Below are positions 56,624 through 64,000 of a DNA stretch of 64,000 bases, piece by piece. Where the stretch lies: NCBI GenBank assembly GCA_016704465.1, contig JADJAD010000012.1:62001-126000 (forward strand). Reading direction: 5' to 3'. Position numbers and translations under genes: made by a program. A model generated the notes under the pieces. The model made no database searches and was not told the origin of the DNA. It was given only the letters and a program-made list of their open reading frames with translations. Positions within the stretch are counted from its first letter, which is position 1. Every line of letters starts with the position of its first letter. The stretch is from Gemmatimonadota bacterium. GTDB lineage: Bacteria > Gemmatimonadota > Gemmatimonadetes > Gemmatimonadales > Gemmatimonadaceae.

Positions 56624-57543
56624 GGATCGCCACGACGCTGTGTGCCGCGCTCCTGACCGTCTGTGGGTGCGCGCACGAGGGGGGCGAGACTGCGGCGCAG
56701 CGTGCCCCCGGCCCCTTCGACGGCGAGCAGGCGCTCGCGTACGTGCGCGAGCAGCTCGCCTTCGGCCCGCGGGTCCCGGGAACCCCGGCGCACGCGGCGG
56801 CCGGGGACTGGATCGTGCGCGCGATGCGCGAGCGCGCCGATACCGTCGTGGAGCAGGTGTGGGAACATCGGACCGCCGACGGTCGCGCACTAGCGATGCG
56901 CAACGTCTTCGCACGATTCCGCCCCGACCTCGCCGAGCGCGTGCTGTACGTCACGCACTGGGACACGCGCCCGCGCTCGGAGAGCGCCAGCGACCGCGCA
57001 CAGCGCACCCTCGCGGTGCCCGGAGCCAACGACGGGGCCAGCGGGACGGCGATGCTGATCGCCCTCGGCGACCTGCTCAAGGGCACCCCGCCTAACATCG
57101 GCGTCGACTTCCTGTTCGTGGATGGGGAGGACTACGGCGAGTTCGGCCCCCCCGAGGTGGACGTGCTGATCGGCTCCCGCTACTTCGCCCAGCACCCGCT
57201 CGTCGCCGGCTACACGCCGCTGTTCGGGGTGCTGTGGGACATGGTCGGCGACCGCGACCTCCAGTTCGAGCAGGAAGCCAACTCGCTGCGCGACGCCCCC
57301 GAGGTGGTCGCGCTGGTGTGGGAGACGGCGCGCGGACTGGGATATGGCAAGACATTCGTCCCGGTGCAGGGACTCGCCATTACCGATGATCACATCCCCC
57401 TGCTCAAGGCCGGGCTGCGGGTCATCGACGTGATCGACCTCGACTACGCCTGGCACCACACCCCCGAGGATACGATCGACAAGGTCTCGGCGGCGTCGCT
57501 CAAGATCGTCGGCGACGTGGCCTGGGCGCTGCTCCAGCGGTGA
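56620..57543 (+). CDS. M28-family zinc hydrolase / glutaminyl-cyclase-like lipoprotein
   Basis: 307 residues starting with GTG at 56620 inside the SprA-like stop (GTGA), with GGAGAG upstream. A short signal and a Cys-rich lipobox-like LTVCGC suggest a lipoprotein. Zinc-site segments are VTHWDTRP, PGANDGASGTAML, FVDGEDYGEFG and WHHTPEDTID, the pattern shared by M28 aminopeptidases and bacterial glutaminyl cyclases. Which of the two it is cannot be fixed by eye. In Bacteroidota, type IX systems coexist with a glutaminyl cyclase acting on exported proteins, which makes this neighbour of a SprA homologue notable (inference). Confidence 0.78.
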   Translation: MRIATTLCAALLTVCGCAHEGGETAAQRAPGPFDGEQALAYVREQLAFGPRVPGTPAHAAAGDWIVRAMRERADTVVEQVWEHRTADGRALAMRNVFARFRPDLAERVLYVTHWDTRPRSESASDRAQRTLAVPGANDGASGTAMLIALGDLLKGTPPNIGVDFLFVDGEDYGEFGPPEVDVLIGSRYFAQHPLVAGYTPLFGVLWDMVGDRDLQFEQEANSLRDAPEVVALVWETARGLGYGKTFVPVQGLAITDDHIPLLKAGLRVIDVIDLDYAWHHTPEDTIDKVSAASLKIVGDVAWALLQR

Positions 57544-57609
57544 GCGCGGCGGCCGCGGCGCTTTTGGTACCACCCGCAGCGAAACGATAACGAGAGTGCG
57601 GGGCAGGGG

Positions 57610-58302
57610 ATGCACCTTCGGTCCATGGCCTCCCCACCAAATCGCGCCCCGCTCGTTCTCCTGCTCGTCATGGCCGTGGGGCTCGGCGCGCGCTTCGTGC
57701 GCGAACGCGGGAGCAGCTCGGCGCTCGACTCGCCATCCCTCGCCGCGCTCGACTCCCAGCTCACGCGGGTGCAGGCCGCCGGGAAGCGCTCGACGAAACG
57801 ATCGTCTCGGGTCACGACCGCACGGGTGAAGGGCGCCACGTCCGTGGCCTCGACGTCGAAGCGCCGGTCCGGCGCACGCGCGGGCGACGGTCCTGAGACG
57901 GGGGCGGGCGAGGTGCGATCGGAACGCACACCGTTCGGCGCGCTCCCCGCCGAAATACTGGAAGAACGAAGTCGGGATTCAGTCCGGACGGCACAAACTC
58001 CGTCGATTCGAGCGCCCAGGGGGGGAGCGACGAGGGGCCGCGGCGAGCCGGCCCCCGCGCGCGCGCCCCAAGGAGCTGTCCCATCCCGCTCTACCCCCCT
58101 CGACCTCGAGACCGCCTCGGTGGAGGAACTTGAACGCCTGCCGCGCATCGGTCCGGCGCTGGCTCAGCGGATCGTGGAGGACCGCCAAGCGCACGGCCCG
58201 TTCGGGTCGCTGACGGGACTCCAGCGCGTGCGGGGCATCGGCCCGGCCATGGCGAACCTGCTCCGGGGGCGCGTGACCTTCAATGATGCGAGGCGTCCCT
58301 GA
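57610..58302 (+). CDS. ComEA-like helix-hairpin-helix DNA-binding protein
   Basis: 230 residues. An N-terminal hydrophobic anchor (about 13-26) leads to a long disordered, Arg/Ser-rich linker and a C-terminal double helix-hairpin-helix (about 163-220): ASVEELERLPRIGPALAQRIVEDRQAHGPFGSLTGLQRVRGIGPAMANLL. ComEA binds incoming DNA in the periplasm during natural transformation; short HhH proteins can also have other DNA roles. It sits 1 bp before pilB, in the same apparent operon as pilus-motor genes, which favours DNA uptake. Confidence 0.78.
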   Translation: MHLRSMASPPNRAPLVLLLVMAVGLGARFVRERGSSSALDSPSLAALDSQLTRVQAAGKRSTKRSSRVTTARVKGATSVASTSKRRSGARAGDGPETGAGEVRSERTPFGALPAEILEERSRDSVRTAQTPSIRAPRGGATRGRGEPAPARAPQGAVPSRSTPLDLETASVEELERLPRIGPALAQRIVEDRQAHGPFGSLTGLQRVRGIGPAMANLLRGRVTFNDARRP

Positions 58303-58303
58303 C

Positions 58304-60181
58304 ATGCCCAGCCTTGGCCGCGCCGAGGCGCTGAGTTCATCGCCGTGTCCCCCGAGAATGGCCGCGCCTCCAGCCCCGTCAACTGAACGGCTGTCCGACA
58401 TGCTCCTCCGTGACGGCTTCGTCACGAAGGAACAGGTCGATCGTGCGATGCGCGAGGGGAAGTCCAACAACCTCAGCGTCACGTACAACCTCATCAAGCT
58501 CGGGGCGATCGACGAACTCGAGCTGACGAAGATCATCGCCCGCGTGGCGCGGATGCCGGCCGTCGACCTGTCGAAATTCGAGGTCGATCCCCGGATCATC
58601 AAGCTGGTCCCCGCCGACATCGCCACCAAGCACCTCGTCCTCCCGCTCAAGCGCGATGGGCGCACGCTGACGGTGGCGATCGCCGACCACACGAACCTCG
58701 GGATCCTCGAGGATCTCAAGTTCATCACGCGCTACGACATCTATCCCGTTCTGGCGGGTGAGGTCACGCTGCGCGGGGTCATCGAGAAGCAGTACGACGC
58801 CGGCGACGCCGCCATGTCGTCACTGCTCGATGAGTTCGTCGAGTCGGGCGACGTCGAGGTGGTGGAAGAGCGCGAAGAAGACGTCTCGGCGGCGGCCCTG
58901 GCCGCTGCGGTAGACGATGCGCCGGTCGTCAAGCTGATCAACGCCGTCCTCACCGACGCGGTCAAGCGTGGCGCCTCGGATATCCACTTCGAGTGCTTCG
59001 AACACGAGCTGCGCGTTCGCTATCGCGTCGACGGGGCGCTGCAGGAGGTAATGAAGCCACCGCTCAAGCTCAAGGCGGCGCTGATCTCCCGCTTCAAGAT
59101 CATGGCGCAGCTCAACATCGCCGAGCGACGCGTTCCGCAGGACGGGCGCATCAAGCTCAAGATGGGGAACAAGGTCATCGACTACCGCGTGTCGACCCTC
59201 CCCACGCTGTTCGGCGAGAAGGTCGTGCTGCGAATTCTCGACAAGGGGAACCTGACGCTCGAGCTTGAGAAGTTCGGCATCGAGCCGCGCGCCGAGCGCG
59301 AGCTGATGGAAGCGGTCTCCAATCCGTATGGCATGGTGCTGGTGACCGGGCCGACCGGGTCGGGAAAGACGACGACGTTGTATTCCGCCTTGTCCAAGGT
59401 GAACAACATCGACGTCAACATCATGACCGCCGAGGATCCCGTCGAGTACAACCTGTTCGGGATCAACCAGGTGCAGGTGCGCACCGACATCGGGATGACG
59501 TTCGCTGCGGCGCTCAAGGCGTTCCTGCGCCAGGACCCGAACATCATCATGGTCGGCGAGATCCGCGACCTGGAGACCGGCGGTATCGCCATCAAGGCGG
59601 CACTGACAGGCCACCTCGTGCTCTCAACGCTGCACACCAACTCCGCCCCCGAGACGGTCACCCGACTGCTCGACATGGGGCTGGAGCCGTTCAATGTTGC
59701 CAGCGCGCTCAACCTCGTGCTGGCGCAGCGCCTCGTGCGCCGCATCTGCTCGCGCTGCCGCGTCAAGTACGTCCCCGACACCGTGGAGCTGGCGGGGGCC
59801 AAGGTGTCGGCCACGACGACCTTCCGCGAGCTGCGCTTCACCGAGGAGGCGCTGCAGAACGCCAAGGCCCGCGCCATCCCCGACGCGGTCGCGCAGCTCA
59901 AGGACATCAACCTGGATTCGTGCATCGGCGACCTCCCGTTCTTCAAGGGAAAGGGGTGCGACGAGTGCAACGGGACCGGGCTCAAGGGACGACAGGGCTT
60001 GTACGAGGTCATGTTCATGACCCCCAACCTGCGAAAGCTGATCCTCATGAACGTCGGCGCCCAGGACATCCGCGACGCGGCGATCGAGGAGGGGATGCTC
60101 ACCCTGCGCATGGACGGCTGGCTGAAGGTGATGAAGGGGATCACCACGCTGGAGCAGGTGATTCGCGAAACCGCCGCGTAG
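58304..60181 (+). CDS. pilB: Type IV pilus assembly ATPase PilB (GspE family)
   Basis: 625 residues from the ATG at 58304, one base after the comEA-like stop; 58358 is an alternative. N-terminal MshEN-type domain (about 30-160) followed by the secretion-ATPase core with Walker A GPTGSGKTTT, the Asp box, Walker B NIIMVGEIRD and the His box STLHTNSA. A tetracysteine zinc site is formed by CSRCR and CDECNG. It powers pilus extension at the cytoplasmic face. PilT and PilC follow. Confidence 0.93.
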   Translation: MPSLGRAEALSSSPCPPRMAAPPAPSTERLSDMLLRDGFVTKEQVDRAMREGKSNNLSVTYNLIKLGAIDELELTKIIARVARMPAVDLSKFEVDPRIIKLVPADIATKHLVLPLKRDGRTLTVAIADHTNLGILEDLKFITRYDIYPVLAGEVTLRGVIEKQYDAGDAAMSSLLDEFVESGDVEVVEEREEDVSAAALAAAVDDAPVVKLINAVLTDAVKRGASDIHFECFEHELRVRYRVDGALQEVMKPPLKLKAALISRFKIMAQLNIAERRVPQDGRIKLKMGNKVIDYRVSTLPTLFGEKVVLRILDKGNLTLELEKFGIEPRAERELMEAVSNPYGMVLVTGPTGSGKTTTLYSALSKVNNIDVNIMTAEDPVEYNLFGINQVQVRTDIGMTFAAALKAFLRQDPNIIMVGEIRDLETGGIAIKAALTGHLVLSTLHTNSAPETVTRLLDMGLEPFNVASALNLVLAQRLVRRICSRCRVKYVPDTVELAGAKVSATTTFRELRFTEEALQNAKARAIPDAVAQLKDINLDSCIGDLPFFKGKGCDECNGTGLKGRQGLYEVMFMTPNLRKLILMNVGAQDIRDAAIEEGMLTLRMDGWLKVMKGITTLEQVIRETAA

Positions 60182-60195
60182 CGGCGGTTTCGCGA

Positions 60196-60226
60196 GGGAC
60201 GGGAGACGGGAGACGGGAGACGGGAG
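60196..60226 (+). other. G-quadruplex-type motif after pilB
   Basis: Five GGG runs separated by AC or AGAC. It would fold as a G-quadruplex on the coding strand; whether it does is untested. Confidence 0.6.
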
Positions 60227-60369
60227 GAACTACATGGAGACACTTGAGGGAGGGTGGGGGGGGCGCACGTCGCGCACCCGACGTGCGCATCCTCACACCG
60301 TGACCAAGCAGCGCGAACACCAGTCCATTGAGGAGACGAGACCCCGCGCGACGCAACGCGTCGCGCACT

Positions 60370-60402
60370 CCCGTCCCCCGTCCCCCGTCCCCCGTCCGTC
60401 CC
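60370..60402. repeat. C-rich repeat just upstream of pilT (G4-capable on the minus strand)
   Basis: A repeat beginning with CCCGTCCCCCGTCCCCCGTC, ending 1 base before the pilT ATG. The same 20-mer occurs at 61562-61581 before pilC. Confidence 0.85.
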
Positions 60403-60403
60403 T

Positions 60404-61552
60404 ATGACTCGTCCTGCAGCCCCACCAAGCGTCACCCTTCTCGCGTTGTTCGAGGAGATGATCGAGCGTGAAGCGTCGGACCTGCACGTGACGGCCGGCG
60501 AGCGTGCCAAGCTGCGGGTCGATGGCGACATCATCAACTCCAACTTCGAGTACGTCCTTTCCCCAAAGGACACGCTGCAGCTCGCTTACTCGGTCCTGAC
60601 CGAGAGCCAGAAGAAGCGCTTCGAGATGGACGATGAGCTGGACTTCTCCTTCGGCATCCAGAACCTGGCCCGCTTTCGCGGCAACTGCTTCAAGCAGCGC
60701 GGGTGCGTGTCGATGGTCATCCGGCAGATCCCGTTCACCATCAAGACGTTTTCCGATCTCGGCCTCCCGGCGGTCATCGCCCGGATGGCGGACCGGCCGC
60801 GCGGACTGGTCCTGGTGACCGGCCCCACCGGCTCGGGGAAGTCGACCACCCTCGCCGCGATGATCGACAAGATCAATCGTGAGCGCAAAGGGCACATCAT
60901 CACGGTCGAGGACCCGATCGAGTTCATCCATCGGCACCAGGGCTGCATCGTCAACCAGCGCGAGGTCGGGACCGACACCAAGACCTTTGCCAACGCGCTC
61001 AAGTACGCGCTGCGCGAGGATCCCGATGTCATCCTGGTGGGTGAGATGCGCGACCTGGAGACGATTCAGGCGGCGCTGACCATCGCCGAGACCGGGCACC
61101 TCGTCTTTGCCACGCTGCACACCAATTCGGCGGCCGAGGCGATCAACCGCATCATCGACGTCTTCCCGGCCCACCAGCAGTCGCAGGTGCGCGCGCAGCT
61201 CGCCTTCGTGCTGGAGGGGATCGTCACCCAGACCCTGCTCCCGCGTGCACGCGGACGCGGGCGCGTCATGGCCGCCGAGATTCTCGTGATCACCCCCGCC
61301 ATCCGGGCGCTGATTCGTGATGACAAGGTGCACCAGATCTACTCGCTCATGCAGTCGGGGAAGAAGTTCGGCATGCAGACGCTGAACGACGCCCTGTACC
61401 AGCTCTATATCGCCCGCGAAGTGGTAGAGGAGGAGTGCCTGCGCACCTCCGGCGACCCCAACGAGTTTTTACGAATGATTGGTCGCACCCCGCTCGACGA
61501 CGTGTCCACGGATCCCAAGAACGGCCGCCAGACTCTCGCCGGGAAGCGCTAA
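60404..61552 (+). CDS. pilT: Type IV pilus retraction ATPase PilT
   Basis: 382 residues. Family boxes: Walker A GPTGSGKSTT, VEDPIEFIHRHQ, Walker B DPDVILVGEMRD, the His box TGHLVFATLHTNSA, and the C-terminal AIRALIRD motif with the PilT helix GMQTLNDAL. It depolymerises pili; retraction is needed for twitching and for DNA uptake. A C-rich repeat directly precedes the ATG, with no usual Shine-Dalgarno. Confidence 0.95.
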   Translation: MTRPAAPPSVTLLALFEEMIEREASDLHVTAGERAKLRVDGDIINSNFEYVLSPKDTLQLAYSVLTESQKKRFEMDDELDFSFGIQNLARFRGNCFKQRGCVSMVIRQIPFTIKTFSDLGLPAVIARMADRPRGLVLVTGPTGSGKSTTLAAMIDKINRERKGHIITVEDPIEFIHRHQGCIVNQREVGTDTKTFANALKYALREDPDVILVGEMRDLETIQAALTIAETGHLVFATLHTNSAAEAINRIIDVFPAHQQSQVRAQLAFVLEGIVTQTLLPRARGRGRVMAAEILVITPAIRALIRDDKVHQIYSLMQSGKKFGMQTLNDALYQLYIAREVVEEECLRTSGDPNEFLRMIGRTPLDDVSTDPKNGRQTLAGKR

Positions 61553-61588
61553 CTCCCGTCTCCCGTCCCCCGTCCCCCGTCTGCTCCT
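61553..61588. repeat. C-rich repeat just upstream of pilC
   Basis: Contains the 20-mer CCCGTCCCCCGTCCCCCGTC at 61562-61581, identical to the one before pilT, and ends 2-3 bases before the pilC ATG. Confidence 0.85.
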
Positions 61589-61590
61589 CC

Positions 61591-62784
61591 ATGCCAGCTT
61601 TCACCTACACCGCGCGCACCGCCAACGGTGACCTCAAGACCGCGACGATCGACGCGCCGTCGCGCGAGGACGTTGTTGCACAGCTGCGTCGCCAGCGCCT
61701 CTCGGTCGTCAAGGTCGATGAGGAGGCGAAGCCGAAGAAGCCGCGCGGCTCGATCAAGATGCGCGACATCGTCATCTTCACGCGCCAGTTCTCGACGATG
61801 ATCAACGCCGGGCTTCCGCTCGTGCAGGCGCTCGACATCCTCGCCAAGCAAACCGAGAACAAGGTCCTGTCGGACGTGACCCGCGCCGTCGTGTTCGACG
61901 TCGAGTCCGGGCACACCGTGGCCGACGCGCTGGCCAAGCATCCGACTGCGTTCAGCGACCTGTACGTGAACATGGTCGCTGCCGGCGAGGCGGGCGGTAT
62001 CCTCGACACCATCCTGATGCGCCTGGCGACGTTCATGGAGAAGAACGACGCGCTGGTGCGGAAGGTGAAGGGGGCGATGATCTACCCCGGCGTGATCATG
62101 AGCGTGGCCGGCTTCGCCATCCTCGTCCTGCTCATCTTCGTGATCCCGGTGTTCGAGGAGATGTTCGCCTCCGTCGGCATGCCGCTCCCGGTTCCGACGC
62201 GTATCGTCATCGCGATGTCGCGCTTCCTCAAGACGTATTGGTGGCTGCTCGGTGCCGGGATCGCGGTCGCCGGCTTCCTGGTCAAGCGCTACTACGCCAC
62301 CCAGTCAGGAAAGCTGGTCATCGATCGCATCCTGCTGCACTTCCCCGTGCTCGGCGACGTGCTGCGCAAGTCGGCCGTGTCGCGCTTCACTCGTACGCTG
62401 GGCACGCTGATCTCGTCCGGCGTCAGCATCCTCGACGGCCTGGAGATTACGGCAAAGACCGCGGGCAACCGGGTGATCCAGGACGCGATCATGCAGTCGC
62501 GGGCGAGCATCGCCGGCGGTGATACGATTGCCGCGCCGCTGCAGAAGTCGGCGGTGTTTCCGGCGATGGTGATTTCGATGATCGCGGTGGGTGAGCAGAC
62601 GGGTGGGTTGGATGAGATGCTGACGAAGATCGCGGATTTCTACGACGAGGAAGTGGATGCGGCGGTTGGCGGGTTGCTGTCGCTGCTGGAGCCGATCATG
62701 ATTGTGTTCCTGGGCGTCGTGGTTGGCGGCATGGTGGTGGCGATGTACTTGCCGATCTTTGATATGATTAATGCGGTGCAGTAG
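61591..62784 (+). CDS. pilC: Type IV pilus inner-membrane platform protein PilC
   Basis: 397 residues from the ATG at 61591 (MPAFTYTARTANGDLKTATID). Two GspF/T2SSF domains (about 65-190 and 265-390) each with the family segment IFTRQFSTMINAGLPLVQALD or SRFTRTLGTLISSGVSILDGLEI, and transmembrane helices after each. It is the inner-membrane core that PilB and PilT act on. Pilin and secretin genes are outside the window. Confidence 0.94.
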   Translation: MPAFTYTARTANGDLKTATIDAPSREDVVAQLRRQRLSVVKVDEEAKPKKPRGSIKMRDIVIFTRQFSTMINAGLPLVQALDILAKQTENKVLSDVTRAVVFDVESGHTVADALAKHPTAFSDLYVNMVAAGEAGGILDTILMRLATFMEKNDALVRKVKGAMIYPGVIMSVAGFAILVLLIFVIPVFEEMFASVGMPLPVPTRIVIAMSRFLKTYWWLLGAGIAVAGFLVKRYYATQSGKLVIDRILLHFPVLGDVLRKSAVSRFTRTLGTLISSGVSILDGLEITAKTAGNRVIQDAIMQSRASIAGGDTIAAPLQKSAVFPAMVISMIAVGEQTGGLDEMLTKIADFYDEEVDAAVGGLLSLLEPIMIVFLGVVVGGMVVAMYLPIFDMINAVQ

Positions 62785-62946
62785 GGCCGGTGCTTCGCCG
62801 AGAAGTGGGGACCGGGCTTGAAGACCAAAGCGGCCCCTAAGGCAGGGATGAAGTTGGGACGCGCTAGGTGATTGAATGTGAGACTGTCGATGTTGAAGTT
62901 GCGACAACGCTGGAAACACTGTAGATGCAACGACTTTTATGCATCT

Positions 62947-62983
62947 GACGCGCGCAGACTCTGTGATCGAGTCCGCGCGCGTC
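62947..62983. terminator. Long hairpin downstream of pilC
   Basis: GACGCGCGC-A-GACTC, 7-nt loop, GAGTC-C-GCGCGCGTC: 14 pairs with one mismatch, followed by GCGTTT. Possibly the pil operon terminator. Confidence 0.5.
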
Positions 62984-63304
62984 GCGTTTCAGGGCGCCGG
63001 GCGGGACTGATTCTTCGCTCTCAAATGGCCATGATCAGCTAGCGTCATGCTTCTTCACGCCGTGTGAGCGCGTCGAGATAACGAGACTCGCGCCGGTGTG
63101 ATTATGGGACGCCATTGGAATCGCGCCTCACCGCGGTTTCACGCAGAGTACCGAGCGGAAGCCTATGCAGGAGCATGACTTCCGAGACGGGATGGTATGC
63201 TTCCGAGTCGAGGCGCGCCGGCGTGTCTCGAGGCGAGTGGCGATTTTAGGCCGGGAGGTACATCGCTGTATTCAGCTAGGAGGCATTGGCGCTGGGACGC
63301 GCGG

Positions 63305-63345
63305 TCGGCGTGAAGTTGAGACGCTTTTCGGCGTGAAGTTGAGAC
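63305..63345. repeat. Direct repeat of TCGGCGTGAAGTTGAGAC, two copies 23 bp apart
   Basis: Copies at 63305-63322 and 63328-63345. Related, diverged GAAGTTG segments occur at 62850 and 62895. Confidence 0.8.
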
Positions 63346-63701
63346 TCTCGCGGAGAACATGAGACTTTCGAAGTCCTCTTCAGTCGCTTCGAATCGCGTG
63401 CGCCGGACTGCGGCCCTCGATGATGTCGTGGCGAGGGCGTGCGCGCACCAATCATTCGCCGGAGATGCGTCGGCGGTTCGCTTCTTGTGGATCATGGATA
63501 GGGGCCGCTATCGCCGAGAGTCCGCGACGGTGAAGGAAGGGGGCGAGGGTTAGCTTCCCGCCCCCCCAGTTTGGCCCAGCGGCCGAGACTGGTCGAACCC
63601 GTTATTGCGAGCCCAGCAGGTGGGAGTAGGCGAACAGACACCGGCAGGATACCTTCTTCCGCCCCGCTCTCGTCCCCGCTTCTCATGCCCCCACGGCCGA
63701 C

Positions 63702-64000
63702 ATGCCGCGTCTCGCCTGGGCGACCGACGTTCACTTCGAGTTCTGCAGCCAGAAACAGATCGACGCCTTCGCGGACTGCGTGCGAGGAGCCGCGCCGGAT
63801 GCGCTGCTCCTCGCGGGCGACACCGCCACCGCGCCGAGTCTCGCGACGGCCCTCGAGCTGCTGGAGGCGCGGGTGCCTTGTCCGATCTACTTTGTGCTGG
63901 GCAATCATGACTTCTACGGAGGGGGCCTCGGCGCCGTACGCGGCGCGATAGTCACCCTCACGGAGAGGCGTCATAGTTTGCGGTGGTTGCCGACCGCCAG
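63702..64000 (+). CDS. Metallophosphoesterase, N-terminal part (cut by window edge)
   Basis: The frame from the ATG at 63702 stays open to the end of the window. Calcineurin-type metal-site motifs appear in order: WATDVHFEF (Asp, His), LLLAGDTAT (GD) and FVLGNHDFYGG (GNHD). Function within this broad family (nuclease, cyclic-nucleotide or protein phosphatase, UDP-diacylglucosamine hydrolase) cannot be set from 99 residues. Confidence 0.85.
   Translation, partial: MPRLAWATDVHFEFCSQKQIDAFADCVRGAAPDALLLAGDTATAPSLATALELLEARVPCPIYFVLGNHDFYGGGLGAVRGAIVTLTERRHSLRWLPTA

Larger units (their letters stand above)
62785..63701. other. 917-bp gene-poor stretch of different composition
   Basis: No coding sequence is supported on either strand; small open frames lack ribosome-binding sites and family features. 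It is visibly more A+T-rich than its surroundings. It contains a hairpin (62947-62983) and scattered copies of GAAGTTGNGAC (62850, 62895, 63312, 63335). No transposase or insertion-sequence terminal repeats could be confirmed. Confidence 0.6.

Noticed and set aside
62850..63345. IS21-type insertion-sequence ends suggested by the GAAGTTG words
   Set aside because: Copies are in direct, not inverted, orientation, and no transposase remnant was readable.
63163..63495. A 110-residue minus-strand ORF in the gene-poor patch
   Set aside because: No ribosome-binding site, no domain, and the composition is like translated non-coding DNA.
63560..63640. A tRNA-like stretch containing GGTCGAACCC
   Set aside because: No cloverleaf with consistent arms could be drawn around it.

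Overview
The window is a high-G+C bacterial chromosome segment (about two-thirds to 70% G+C by eye) that reads best as Gemmatimonadota. The case rests on the mix rather than one marker: a carboxypeptidase-regulatory-domain TonB receptor, a SprA/Sov-like giant outer-membrane protein, type IV pilus genes, lptF-lptG joined to mlaE-mlaD, a bS21 gene, and several small family-restricted hypotheticals. No prophage, intact insertion sequence, CRISPR array, rRNA or tRNA was seen. The left edge cuts an aconitase gene (minus strand) and the right edge cuts a metallophosphoesterase gene (plus strand).

Layout. 1-17.7 kb is mostly housekeeping and peptidase genes: acnA start, zinc alcohol dehydrogenase, M20 peptidase, pseudouridine-phosphate glycosidase, two TPR proteins, a two-domain M16 peptidase, a lipoprotein serpin, a frameshifted DUF2461 gene coupled to a membrane/glycosidase-like protein, a CDP-alcohol phosphatidyltransferase, an odd alpha/beta hydrolase, a DsbA-like protein and a DEDDh exonuclease. 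17.8-28.7 kb carries a sigma-region-2/FecR fusion, an NAD-binding/DUF2867 protein, a DEAD-box helicase divergent from rpsU with a structured leader, acs, a STAS protein, a LacI regulator and ppa.

34.5-28.9 kb (minus strand) is the most cluster-like part. Seven tightly packed genes (DUF92 kinase-like protein, lipoprotein, FAD oxidoreductase, flavin reductase, methyltransferase, SRPBCC cyclase-like protein, ketosynthase) form one apparent operon that looks like a compact specialised-metabolite pathway without its own carrier protein. 34.6-45.5 kb holds a V4R-like protein, an M24 peptidase, an FmdB-like protein, a ctaB operon, an APC permease, a TonB receptor and a secreted phosphodiesterase.

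50.3-45.6 kb (minus) is an overlapping envelope-lipid operon lptF-lptG-mlaE-mlaD. Divergent from it, 50.45-57.5 kb encodes a SprA/Sov-like protein (the type IX secretion translocon of Bacteroidota) overlapping an M28/glutaminyl-cyclase-like lipoprotein. 57.6-62.8 kb has comEA-like, pilB, pilT and pilC in a row. A gene-poor, compositionally different 0.9-kb stretch follows before the last gene.

A separate signal runs through the window: the octamer CGTTAGGC/GCCTAACG occurs at least 16 times, mostly as a rare TTA leucine codon before glycine, several-fold above a simple composition expectation. With a ComEA-like gene and pilus motors nearby, an uptake-sequence role is one hypothesis to test.
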